DNA of 22,850 nucleotides from Nemertoderma westbladi (taxonomy: Eukaryota > Xenacoelomorpha > Nemertodermatida > Nemertodermatidae). Of this stretch, positions 1 to 10,905 are shown one piece after another. The notes below the pieces were generated by a model. That model made no database searches, was not told the origin of the DNA, and saw only the letters and a list, made by a program, of their open reading frames with translations. The stretch's first letter is position 1, and every line of letters starts with the position of its first letter. The DNA lies in NCBI GenBank assembly GCA_032718475.1, contig JAUCBJ010005794.1, positions 1-22,850 of the forward strand. Reading direction: 5' to 3'. The translations under genes were made by a program, and so were the position numbers.

Positions 1-24
1 AATGAATGAATGAAATGAATGAAT
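1..24. repeat. ATGA-type microsatellite
   Basis: Imperfect tetranucleotide run of aatg/atga units at the very start of the window. It is simple sequence with no associated gene. Confidence 0.8.
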
Positions 25-856
25 ACGTAATATAGTCCATTGTTGCCCAGCTACTTGTGTGAGATAAATTAGTCTTTCGAACTCCCATACCTCTGATATT
101 TTTCAACTAAATTCAGATTGTGTTACAAATTGTTATAAATTCAGATTACTTTTTAATGTAAGGGGGTGGGTGAGACGTGAGGGGGTGTACACACAAGCCA
201 AATTTTGTAGGAAGGCTTGCTTGAAAATTTAACTTTTTAATCCACTGTAAGGGGGCGCATGCAAAATTTTGCAGGGGGGCGCATTGTGATGTTGCGACGC
301 CAATGTCCCTAGGACTCCTCTGTACAGTAGTTTAGGCATGGACTTCTAGAATATTATTTATACCATACATGTATGTATTGGTATAAATTCATATTCTAGA
401 AGTCCATGCTTTGAAGTCCATCTTTGAATAAACACGTACAACTATACTGTATTATTTTATAGGCATTATTGCACTGTTAGTTGCCCAGCTACGTATGAAA
501 TACGCAAATGTTCCAGAATATTGTGCATTTTTGTTAAATACAATAAATTGTCTGCAGCGGAAGCAAATACTGTACATGAATGCAACTATAACGCCCATAC
601 CTCAGCTATTTCCCAACCAAATGAAAATATTTTTACATTTTTGGAATCCTTGCAAGACCAACTTTTTCAATGCAGTAGTATAGTAGTAGGCCTACCAACA
701 AATCACTTTAAGGTTGAAGAATAACTGCATTATGATTACGACTAGTCCAATACTGCAATATATCGATTGAGACACCTTTTTCAACCGCTGGTAGTTTAAG
801 AAAGAAAGAAAGCAAAATTAAACATTTTGTCTCGCCCACTCCCACTATGCACTAAG
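25..856. other. Intergenic flank left of the Copia element
   Basis: No credible gene was seen here. The short open frames near 495-724 are AT-rich and lack recognisable motifs. The stretch holds G-rich patches near 160-280 (gtaagggggtg and gtaagggggcgcatgc), a palindrome at 336-409, and a diverged direct repeat: gttgcccagctac near 46 and 480, with cccataccctc-like text following each copy. The last five bases before the LTR (ctaag, 852-856) should be the target duplication of the Copia element, but no matching 3' LTR is present to confirm it. Confidence 0.6.
336..409. repeat. Near-perfect 74-bp palindrome (foldback candidate)
   Basis: gcatggacttctagaatatt is mirrored by the reverse complement ending at 409. 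The centre (tataccatacatgtatgtattggtata) continues the pairing, so almost the whole segment can fold into one hairpin. It could be a small foldback element, but I found no clean target-site duplication. Confidence 0.65.
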
Positions 857-1020
857 TGTTAATATCTATGATATGTGTAAAATGTATAATTGTAGTAACG
901 TGTGCAACGAACAAGTTCTAGAATAGTTAGTTTTAATATATTCTGGATTGCATTGCGTGAAAGTGTTTGTTGGTAATAAATAAGCGTTGTGGTATAATAT
1001 AGCAGTATTTAGTATTAACA
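857..1020 (+). repeat. 5' long terminal repeat of the Copia element
   Basis: A 164-bp segment begins TGTTAATA and ends TATTAACA, a perfect 8-bp terminal inverted repeat of the TG..CA type expected of LTRs. It lies one base before the primer-binding site. An AATAAA at 975-980, about 40 bp before the end, fits an LTR polyadenylation signal. The boundaries rest on these ends only, because the partner 3' LTR is missing. Confidence 0.75.
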
Positions 1021-1021
1021 A

Positions 1022-1032
1022 TGGTAGCAGAG
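1022..1032 (+). promoter_or_regulatory. Primer-binding site, initiator tRNA-Met type
   Basis: tggtagcagag is complementary to the CCA-bearing 3' end of animal initiator tRNA-Met (established sequence ending CTCTGCTACCA). It sits one base after the 5' LTR, where minus-strand DNA synthesis would start. The match breaks after 11 bases. Confidence 0.75.
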
Positions 1033-2006
1033 CGTACCGACCAATCTTAATCCCTCTTTTTAGCGTTAAAAAAACAGATAGTGTATTGCGTAAATTTACA
1101 CTCAGTATTGCGTAGCGTGGAGGCATTGCGAAATTTACTATCGTGTTGGTATGTAAAAAAAATACATGTTGAGATGGCGTTAAGATTGAATCCACCTGAG
1201 TTTAAGAAAGACTCAAAGAGTTATGAGCGTTATAAACGAGAACTATTGGCTTGGCGAGAAATCACTGATCTTCCTAAATCTAAACAGGGTATAGCTATTG
1301 CATTATCCCTTCCAGAGGAAGGGGATTCTAAGATTAGAGAGAAAGTATTCGATGAGATTTCCATTGAAGATTTAAAGGGCGAGGATGGACGAGGTGAACT
1401 TATAAAGTACCTAGATGAGAAGTTAGGTAAAGACGATTTAGAAGATTGTCTCGAAAAGTTTGAGGACTTCGAAGATTTCCATCGAGACGAGATCTGCAAT
1501 ATATCAGAATATGTTTCAATGTTTGATCAGAAATATCAGCGAATAAAGAGACTTGGTATGAGTCTCCCTCCAGAAATTTTGGCCTTTAAATTATTAAGGA
1601 GATCTGCCATTTCTAAAGAAGAAAAAATGTTAGTACTCACCGGAATGGATTATTCTCAGAAGGTGACATTATATGATCAAGCACAAGAGTCTTTAAAAAA
1701 ATTCATTAGCAAGGGAACATCCGGATTACAAAGTGCGGCCATTAAACTTGAACCAACCTTTCTTGCCCAAAATGAAGAGGCACTAGCGGCTGCTGGTTAC
1801 TATCATTCCTCTAGGAGTAGCCCTAATTGGCAACGTGGTGGTGGTGGTGGTGGTAGAGTTCGGAGGGACGTTGGACATTTTGATTCCACAAGGCGGTATG
1901 TTCCTCCCAGTTATAAGAAAGATGCTGGTAATTTGGGTTGTTCAGGTCACCGAATTAGTGCAGTTCGAGCCCAAGACAGGAAAGTGAATCCCGCTGGTAC
2001 TGATGG

Positions 2007-2012
2007 AAAAAA

Positions 2013-2013
<1 letters not shown>
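2007..2013 (+). promoter_or_regulatory. Candidate -1 ribosomal frameshift heptamer between gag and pol
   Basis: AAAAAAC is phased A AAA AAC relative to the gag frame (gga aaa aac), the canonical X XXY YYZ arrangement. A -1 slip here enters exactly the frame that encodes the zinc knuckle (2022-2063) and pol. That frame is open from just after a TGA at 2001-2003. The alternative is a simple one-base insertion in a homopolymer of a dead copy. Confidence 0.45.
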
Positions 2014-4838
<2,825 letters not shown>

Positions 4839-4917
4839 CAGTCCCGCTCTCAAAAAGCATTCCTTTGATCAAACATTGATCAAACTTTGATCAAACATTG
4901 ATCAAAGTTTGATCAAA
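4839..4917 (+). repeat. Left 79-bp terminal inverted repeat with TTTGATCAAA subrepeats
   Basis: Pairs with 7744-7822. After the CAGTCCCGCTCTCAAAAAGC tip it consists of five spaced TTGATCAA palindromes (tttgatcaaac / attgatcaaac) at about 10-bp intervals, likely repeated transposase-binding sites (inference). Confidence 0.92.
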
Positions 4918-5207
4918 TATTGAAATGAACCAGGCTTATAAATCCTGCCATTGAGTTCTACCAAAGGCGCTGCACTTCAAAGTCTAGATTCCCACTGAGC
5001 CGTGTGTCAATCAAGCAGCCCTCTCTCTCTCTCTCTCTCTCCCGCTCTCCCTGTGTGTGTAAAGCTCCATGTGCTCTGTAGGATGTCTGCAGAGCACACA
5101 GGACACCACGTCCATATCATACCATAGGTTTGTACGCTATAGCCGTTATTTAATCCGCACCGCCTAGGTTATAATAATTTACAGCGATTATCAGAAAATA
5201 ACAGCCG

Positions 5208-5343
5208 CAATTGAATCTCCACTTGGCGGTGTGGTGGTAATGAAAGCAAGGGCGGGTAGGGGCTGTGTGGAGTTTAATTCTGAGTTACGCAATGTGTTGG
5301 TTGGGTGGATGGCTACAATACATTATAATGGGGGGGGGGGGGG
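5208..5343 (+). repeat. Internal direct repeat, copy 1, ending in G14
   Basis: From caattgaatctccacttggc to cattataatg plus a G run. It is nearly the same as 6598-6743. Both copies end in a long homopolymer of G. Confidence 0.85.
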
Positions 5344-5395
5344 ATACATGGGAGGATACAATAATTGTATCCTGGCTGGCCAATGGCTAGATCCT

Positions 5396-5421
5396 GGGGG
5401 GGGGGGGGGGGGGGGGGGGGG
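5396..5421 (+). repeat. Poly-G run (G26)
   Basis: 26 consecutive G after agatcct. It is a candidate G-quadruplex and also a place where sequencing length is unreliable. Confidence 0.9.
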
Positions 5422-6061
5422 TAATATGAGAATATCCCTTGGTATTATTATATCAGTTGACATTGTGGCCTTCTGGCTGGCCACAAGTGGGAAATACGTT
5501 GCTTTCTTGTAAGGAGAAATAATTGATTCGACAACAAATTATGTCATAGGGAGTACAGGAGTCAGCGGTCTCCGTGCTATTTGCTGTATATTATTAGCTT
5601 GGGGTGCCGACAGCGACAGACCACTAACAAAGTAAAGGCATAGCATGTGTAATGGCTCTTAGCTTATGCCGCCCCAGCATGTAAAACCATTTATCTGCTG
5701 TGGAATGGAATTCCCCGAAATTTCGAAATTTACTAAAGGCTTCCCAAGAAATTAGACAGCCAACTAACCCATACACAGGAGGCGGCCGCGAACCAAAGAG
5801 ATTGGCCTCCTGGCACTGAGCTGGCCTGGTCGCAAAGGAACTATGCAGGTAGTAATGTGTACTAAACTAATTTATTACACTAAACTTTCTTACTAAAATT
5901 TCAACATGGAGGTCTTTTCTGTTTGCCCAAAAACAATTAAACAGACGTTGTATTTGTCTCGATATTAATTAAAATTTCTACCTTATCTCGCAAATAGTGG
6001 CGCCAGTTGGTCGCAAATAAAAAAGTTCTCCAGCGCAAATCGATGAAATCTACTTTGGTTT

Positions 6062-6104
6062 GTTGTTTTGGTTAGAAAACACAACCCCTTTAACCTGCTC
6101 CTTT
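6062..6104 (+). repeat. Dispersed family fragment
   Basis: gttgttttggttagaaaaca ... aacctgctccttt. It is preceded by diverged family text (tcgcaaataaaaaagttctc, ctccagcgcaaatcga) from about 5990. Confidence 0.6.
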
Positions 6105-6284
6105 CGATGTATTACATTAATTTTTTTGAAACAAATTGTAGCTGTACCAGTAATGGGCCTGTTCTCAGATACACTTGCGGTGACAGCACGGTGAAATCGC
6201 ATACTGTGAATCACAGCATTTGGGTTGTTGTTACAGAGATGCGAGTAAAGCAGTTACAGTCAACTGTATGTTCGGTTGGGTGAT

Positions 6285-6405
6285 GACTTAGCCCGCGGGA
6301 ATTCTTAGCCCGCAAAATGGGAATCGTTTACCCGCAAGCTTTCTTAGCCAGTGGGCAGGGCATCCTTAGCCCGAAAATAAATTGTATTAGCCCGCGGGAA
6401 TTGAT
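6285..6405 (+). repeat. Short degenerate ttagcccgc repeat cluster
   Basis: Five or so spaced copies of ttagcccgc or variants. The first and last share agcccgcgggaatt. The function is unknown. Confidence 0.6.
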
Positions 6406-6470
6406 ACTGGACGATTAAATTGACAGACTGGCTTTCTAGTGAATAATGTCTAAAGAAAATAATTTAATAA

Positions 6471-6562
6471 TATTCCAGAGGCTTTATTTCAGAACGTAGC
6501 CCGGAGTTGTTAGTGGGGCCTATTACAAGACTCAGTCTGGTACTGGTACACTACCACAACAC
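6471..6562 (+). repeat. Second internal direct repeat, copy 1
   Basis: Runs from tattccagaggct through ggcctattacaagactcagtctgg to ctaccacaacac. It is a diverged match to 7356-7449. Confidence 0.7.
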
Positions 6563-6597
6563 TGTGTTGTCATTCTAATAATGATTATAATAATTCA

Positions 6598-6743
6598 CAA
6601 TTGAATCTCCACTTGGCGATGTGGCGTAATGAAAGCAATGGCAGGTATGGGCTGTGCTGTGTGGAGTTTAATTCTGAGTTACGCAATGGGTTGGGTGGAT
6701 GGCTACAACACATTATAATGGGGGGGGGGGGGGGGGGGGGGGG
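6598..6743 (+). repeat. Internal direct repeat, copy 2, ending in G24
   Basis: Second copy of the 5208-5343 unit with small indels (ggcgatgtggcg against ggcggtgtggtgg). The G run spans 6720-6743. Confidence 0.85.
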
Positions 6744-7355
6744 TGCAGGTCCGCAGCTTGTACAATGATATACTGTAGTAATAGTCCACAACAAGAGAGG
6801 GTATGGGATCACTGGGGTTATATTGAATGCCTTGTCTTACAGCAAAAGTGAGCAAAAGTGTGGTTTGTCGGCCGGATGGTTAAAAACCTCCATTAATTAA
6901 AAATGAATGAGCATAATTGAATAAGTATTACTAACCCAATTTGATTTTTAATATTAAAAAAATTATAATTACAATACGTTAAACTGAATTAAAAAATACG
7001 TAACTAATGATGTACATAACATAGTTTACTTTGAAACAAATTAGGTTTTCAATAAAATTACCTTATCAGAGTATTAAAATTAAATTACGTAAATTTTTAG
7101 AAGGTATTTTAGGGGGTGCGCTGGCGCTTGGATTTATTTATTACTTTATAAAATTATTTCTTATTTATTTCTTTACATTTATTAGTATAATTAGAGACAG
7201 GGGCAGGAAGGAAGCTTGTCGAATTTACACAATTAGTGTATAAGCAAATGCAATGCAACGGCAGCCATCGCGCTGCTACGTCAATGGAGGTATTTGGCCT
7301 TGATTCTGATTTAAGGAACATTGAAACAATTTCTAATATAACAATAAATTAAAAA

Positions 7356-7449
7356 TATTCCAAAGGCTGTTTTTCTGAACTAGTTGTTGGTGTAATAATA
7401 GGCCCTGCCCTACAAGAACAAAACTCAGTCTGGGACACTACCACAACAC
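7356..7449 (+). repeat. Second internal direct repeat, copy 2
   Basis: Diverged copy of 6471-6562 (tattccaaaggct ... aactcagtctgggacactaccacaacac). Together with the G-ended pair it shows that the element's interior grew by duplication. Confidence 0.7.
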
Positions 7450-7743
7450 CGCCTTGTAAATCCAATCGCTGCCCATCCACAAAGTCAAGCAAGCTCCATC
7501 CACCGCCCTGTCAATCACATCGCGGCTTGGCCATTAACAAAAGCCAGTTCTCGGCGGGAATCTGAGTTCAAAGGTATGCCGCAGAAGAGCGATGTAAACT
7601 GTTACCTTGAAATCATTTCAATGTCATTTCAATATGAGACAGAAAGTCTGGAATTTCGGTCCATCGATTTCAAGGTCATTTCAATATGCCATCAATGTCA
7701 TTTCAATGTCAATGCTACTTTCAATGATATTCTATGGACACAT

Positions 7744-7822
7744 TTTGATCAAACTTTGATCAATGTTTGATCAAAGTTTGATCAATGTTTGATCAAAGGC
7801 ATGCTTTTTGAGAGCGGGACTG
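7744..7822 (-). repeat. Right 79-bp terminal inverted repeat
   Basis: Reverse complement of 4839-4917 with one mismatch (ggcatg against the left catTcc). It also supplies the first dozen spurious codons in front of the resumed RT frame. Repeated gtcatttcaat motifs lie just inside it (7610-7730), and one atattgaaatga counterpart lies inside the left end. Confidence 0.92.
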
Positions 7823-7824
7823 TA

Positions 7825-8784
7825 GTCTCACACATTGACGATTTCCTGCATGCAGGAAATCAAAACTTCGAGTCAAAAGTTATACAGAATCTCACCAATA
7901 GATTTCTTGCGGGAAAGGAAGCAGCTCATAAATTTACTTACGTTGGTTTTGAATTATGTCAGCTTCCTAATGAGATAATTTTAAACCAGGAATCATACTT
8001 AAAGAATATTGAGATAAAGGACATACCATTATCCTTGAGCAAGTCGACAAAAAATGAAAATTTAGGCCCATCTGACCTTACCATGTACCGGTCTCTAGTT
8101 GGTAAACTTAATTGGCTCGTGCAAGGGTCTCGCCCAGACTGGTCCTTTGAGCTAATAGATCTTAGCACACACTTCAGGGATGCTCGAATGGAACACTTAT
8201 TGCGAATCAGAAAAATTTTGCTAAATGTCAAAGATAGAAATGCTTTCATTGTGTTCCCAAACTTAGGTAACCCAATCAATTGGTATCTAATTTTATTTAC
8301 TGATGCTTCATTAGCTAATCTAGCAGACGGAATGAGCAGTACTATGGCATTTGTTCTGTATCTAGTTGGCATAGATATTCGCTCCTGTCCTCTTTCTTGG
8401 AATGTTTGCAAGATTAAACGCGTTGTCCGGTCTACGATAGCTGCAGAGGCGTTAAGTCTTCAAGAAGGTCTAGAGCAATCGATATACACAAGAGGTGTCA
8501 TTAGAGAAATAATTGGTGATGGTGATTCTTTAAAGATACCCATCCGCGCGTAGGTCGACAACAAGAGTGTCGTTGAAGCCATTCACTCCACGAAATTGGT
8601 TGATGACAAGCGACTATGAATCGATATTGGGGCTATAAAACAATCCCTAGAGAAGGGTGAAGTTGAATATGTGCGTTGGTGCCCAGGTTCCATGCAAATA
8701 GCAGATTGTTTGACAAAAAAAGGTGCATCCGGATTTCATCTCCTGGAGAGTATACAACATGGTCGAATTGACTTTCTACGATAA
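7825..8784 (+). pseudogene. pol: Copia Pol, 3' part: RT catalytic region and RNase H, with two in-frame stops
   Basis: It resumes in frame directly after the duplicated TA with the RT active-site box SHIDDF, followed by an RT thumb-like region (YRSLVGKLNWLVQGSRPDWSFE, here only described). The RNase H domain has FTDAS (Asp codon at 8302), an AAEALSL glutamate, and VDNKS after the first stop. The frame is broken by TAG at 8551-8553 and TGA at 8617-8619. The second looks like a CGA to TGA change of the CpG-decay type. It then runs to TAA at 8782-8784, passing RWCPGSMQIADCLTKKG, the usual end of Copia RNase H. The Met-containing peptide before 7825 is transposon TIR, not Copia. Confidence 0.88.
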
Positions 8785-8933
8785 TGTAACGATTCGTCAG
8801 TAGACTATGTTTTAAACCATTGGAGTATAACACACATGTGATTGATATTTAGAACAACACAAAAAAAAACATAATTTATACTAATCTATGATTAAGATTT
8901 GTAGAAAAATTGGGTAATAACGAAACTTTAATG

Positions 8934-9002
8934 TACATTTTATTATAGGGAGGGATTTAGGGGTCTTAACCTCGATTGATAAGTTTATTTTACCGAAAAT
9001 AA
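8934..9002. repeat. Left arm of a 69-bp inverted repeat
   Basis: Reverse complement of 9180-9248 with a single mismatch. It begins immediately after the ctttaatg flank. The 177-nt loop holds the intact hammerhead. Confidence 0.9.
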
Positions 9003-9013
9003 AAGAATCCGAC

Positions 9014-9056
9014 ACCACGCTGATGAGACCCAGTAAGGTCGAAACGCGTACGTGGT
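9014..9056 (+). ncRNA. Hammerhead ribozyme, type I, intact core
   Basis: Stem I accacg (9014-9019) pairs with cgtggt (9051-9056). Then come CTGATGA (9020-9026), stem II gacc/ggtc with loop cagtaa (9027-9040), and GAAA (9041-9044). A minimal stem III (C-G pair, two-base loop) leads to GTA, with cleavage expected after A9050. Every conserved core base is present. The tiny stem III predicts that the active form is a dimer, as in known retrozyme and Penelope hammerheads. Confidence 0.85.
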
Positions 9057-9179
9057 TTGGAGAGATATGAGATATTAATTTCAAGAAAAATTACGCTATT
9101 CCTAAATTTGTACACTACCCGGTTAAAAAGTACGCATGTGATGGGATTAGTCCTACAATTGCGCCTATTAAAAGATAAG

Positions 9180-9248
9180 TTATTTTCGGTAAAATAAACT
9201 TATCAATCGAGGTTAAGACCCCAAAATCCCTCCCTATAATAAAATGTA
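9180..9248. repeat. Right arm of the 69-bp inverted repeat
   Basis: Pairs with 8934-9002. A shorter direct copy of this arm lies in the second unit at about 9557-9606 (tcaatcgaggttaagacccc...). Confidence 0.9.
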
Positions 9249-9375
9249 TAATAACAAACACCTCGAAAAATACAGCTTGCCAACACATTGTTATGTTACT
9301 ATCAATAATCAAAAATCAGGGGCTAATAAAATGGCCTCTGGCTTTGAAATTAATACTCCATATCTCAAGAACATG

Positions 9376-9428
9376 TTGCCTAGTGGTTGTAGTCTCGGCT
9401 TCCACCTTGAGGTCCCAGGTTCGAATCC
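9376..9428 (+). promoter_or_regulatory. tRNA-like pol III internal promoter (A and B boxes)
   Basis: A box TTGCCTAGTGG (9376-9386) and B box GGTTCGAATCC (9418-9428) are 42 bp apart start to start, as in tRNAs and tRNA-derived SINEs. A possible anticodon stem ctcgg/ttgag lies between them. The acceptor and T stems do not close well, so this is a degenerate head rather than a tRNA gene. It runs directly into the second hammerhead. Confidence 0.65.
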
Positions 9429-9431
9429 GAC

Positions 9432-9474
9432 ACCACGCTGATGAGACCCAGTAAGGTCTAAACGCGTACGTGGT
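9432..9474 (+). ncRNA. Hammerhead ribozyme, second copy, catalytic G mutated
   Basis: The same stems and CTGATGA core as 9014-9056, but the GAAA box reads TAAA at 9459-9462. That base is G12, the general base of the hammerhead mechanism, so this copy should be inactive. Confidence 0.82.
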
Positions 9475-9852
9475 TTGGTTGGAGAGATATGAGATATTAA
9501 TTTCAAGAAAAGTACGCATGTGTGGGATTAGTCCTACAATTGCGCCAATAAAAGTATCAATCGAGGTTAAGACCCCTAAATCCCTCCCTATAATAAAATG
9601 TATAATAACAAACACCTCGAAAAATACAGCTTGCCAACACATTGACACTTTAATGCTTTAATGTTATTCCAGGACATACCGGTACTGTAAAGTACAGAAG
9701 TACAGTAGGCCTAGTAGAACTTCACTCAGAATTCCACATTCTGCATTCTCACTTCTCAGGTCTGCGGTTCTCAATCAAGCGTGCATAGTTCAGTAGTTAA
9801 ATAGCTACACTGCTACACAAAACATAGCAAAGCAACGTACCGGTGTAACAGC

Positions 9853-10003
9853 GGATTCAGTCCCCCGAAGAATCGGTCCCCCCGGACCAGATCTGCTAGC
9901 GGATTTAGTCCCCCCGGACCCAATCCGCTAGCAGATTTGGTCTCCCTAGGACCAAATCTGCTAGCGGATTGGGTCCTCGTTCGCGGATTTGGTCCCCCCA
10001 ATG
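9853..10003. repeat. Left subterminal palindromic repeat array
   Basis: Repeats of about 35 bp alternate the palindrome AATCCGCTAGCGGATT (and variants such as agatctgctagcggattt) with GGTCCCCCCGGACC. Such arrays near the tips usually act as transposase-binding sites (inference). Confidence 0.85.
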
Positions 10004-10101
10004 TTATTGCAATAAATTCAAAATACACTGCCAGACTGCTCCGTTCCCTTCCTTATTGTCAATGGATACAATACTGGCAGACCGGTTATTCAGTATGTAT
10101 C

Positions 10102-10148
10102 GTTTATTGTTCTGGTTAGAAAACATTGTGTGTAACCTGCTCCTCTCC
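10102..10148 (+). repeat. Dispersed family fragment
   Basis: gtttattgttctggttagaa followed by aacctgctcctctcc, inside the Ginger-like element. Confidence 0.6.
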
Positions 10149-10397
10149 AATTTCGTAGTACGATAAATTTATTGTAATGAGGTTATATTGTTTTAACCTT
10201 TTTATTATTAGAAAATTTATCCTCCCCACCTGCAAACTATAATAATATGAATGAACATGAATGAATATGAATAACTGTTACTCAGTTGGGTTTAGGTGTA
10301 ACAGCTGAACTGAATATACCTGAATATACCGAAATGACACCAACTGACCAATGACAAATCCAACCAAATACACCTGACAACTCGAACTACAGTATGA

Positions 10398-10597
10398 TTA
10401 TTTACTGTAATAGGGACAGTACAATATCTTCCTCCTCCTCATGTAATCATCCCTCATCCATAATGAATCTATAATGTTGAAATTAGCCGCTTTCCTGAGT
10501 ATAGTTGCAACTTTGTTGAATTGACTGGATATGTGTCATCTCCCGAAATATAATTATAGACGGCTTGATAAAGCTGCGTCTCATCGAAGTTGGCCAT
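10398..10597 (-). pseudogene. Integrase-like N-terminal fragment, frameshifted
   Basis: The minus-strand ATG at 10595-10597 opens 42 codons (MANFDETQLYQAVYNYISGD and on) to a TAG at 10469-10471. A second frame from 10496 down to a TAA at 10398-10400 continues with RKAANFNIIDSLW and RRRKILYC. LYxAVYxYI followed by RRKAxNF and a hydrophobic strand resembles the region just before the H2C2 zinc finger in Gypsy/Ginger-type integrases and KRBA2-like host proteins. The zinc finger and DDE core are absent. The family assignment is from pattern recognition and should be tested by profile search. Confidence 0.45.
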
Positions 10598-10785
10598 AAT
10601 AGCCTACTGTACTGATGCGACTATATCAGTATATACAGATGTGGGAATTTAGTTTAACGCAGTAGTGGTAGCTACTGCAGTTTTAATCAGTCTATAATTT
10701 AATGCATAAGCTACGCTGCTATGTCAGTACCAGTACTGCTGCACTCAGCACTGTCTGACTGTACTGTAAAATTATAATTTAAGGG

Positions 10786-10905
10786 GGGACTCAATCTGCG
10801 GAGGGGGGACAGAATCCGCTAGCGGATTCGGTCCCCCCGGACTCAATCCGCTAGCGGATTCGGTCCCCCCGGACCATATCCGCGGGGGGACAGAGACAGA
10901 ATCCG
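10786..10905. repeat. Right subterminal palindromic repeat array
   Basis: Two perfect copies of AATCCGCTAGCGGATT, with GGTCCCCCCGGAC between them. It mirrors the left array. Confidence 0.85.

Larger units (their letters stand above)
4839..7822. mobile_element. Non-autonomous TA-flanked TIR element (Tc1/mariner/pogo-like), 2984 bp, nested in Copia RT
   Basis: The element starts CAGTCCCGCTCTC and ends GAGAGCGGGACTG, with 79-bp inverted repeats matching at 78 of 79 positions. It is flanked by TA (4837-4838 and 7823-7824). Removing it with one TA restores the Copia RT frame exactly. TA duplication and CAGT-type ends are the signature of the Tc1/mariner/pogo superfamily. The inside has no transposase frame. 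It holds internal duplications, long G runs, a CT microsatellite (about 5023-5041), a 10-bp-arm palindrome at about 5353-5373 and a fragment of the dispersed repeat family near 6062-6104. It is therefore a long non-autonomous derivative, mobilised in trans if at all. Confidence 0.88.
8934..9647 (+). mobile_element. Composite hammerhead-bearing retroelement (retrozyme/Penelope-like or SINE-like)
   Basis: The segment is flanked by ctttaatg (8926-8933 and 9648-9655, again at 9656-9663). It is built of an inverted 69-bp arm, a hammerhead unit of about 285 bp (9006-9290), an insertion with a tRNA-like head (9291-9428) and a second hammerhead unit of about 221 bp (9424-9644). Both units end in the same text, caacacattg. 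The two ribozyme cores are 418 bp apart. No protein is encoded. Tandem type I hammerheads with a minimal stem III are a known hallmark of Penelope-like elements and metazoan retrozymes, and Schistosoma SMalpha is a SINE-like precedent with pol III boxes. Confidence 0.72.

Noticed and set aside
5231-5512. Gly-rich open frame
   Set aside because: It is produced by the two G homopolymers inside repeat modules.
7031-7243. Hydrophobic 70-residue open frame as a membrane protein
   Set aside because: It has no ATG at the reported start, is AT-biased, and lies inside the non-autonomous TIR element with no recognisable motif.
9376-9445. Functional tRNA gene
   Set aside because: A and B boxes are good but the acceptor and T stems do not pair, and the downstream part is a hammerhead. 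It is a tRNA-like head only.
9115-9661. Several 60-110 residue open frames across the hammerhead element
   Set aside because: They overlap on both strands, track the duplicated units, and show no protein family features.
9662-9720. TGTTATTCC as the start of the missing 3' LTR
   Set aside because: Similarity to the 5' LTR stops after five bases.
9837-9858. Tc1/mariner-type TA duplication for the 9844-10913 element
   Set aside because: It is possible because the target is palindromic, but the TGTAA tip, 4-bp CCGG flanks and integrase-like fragment together favour a Ginger-like assignment.
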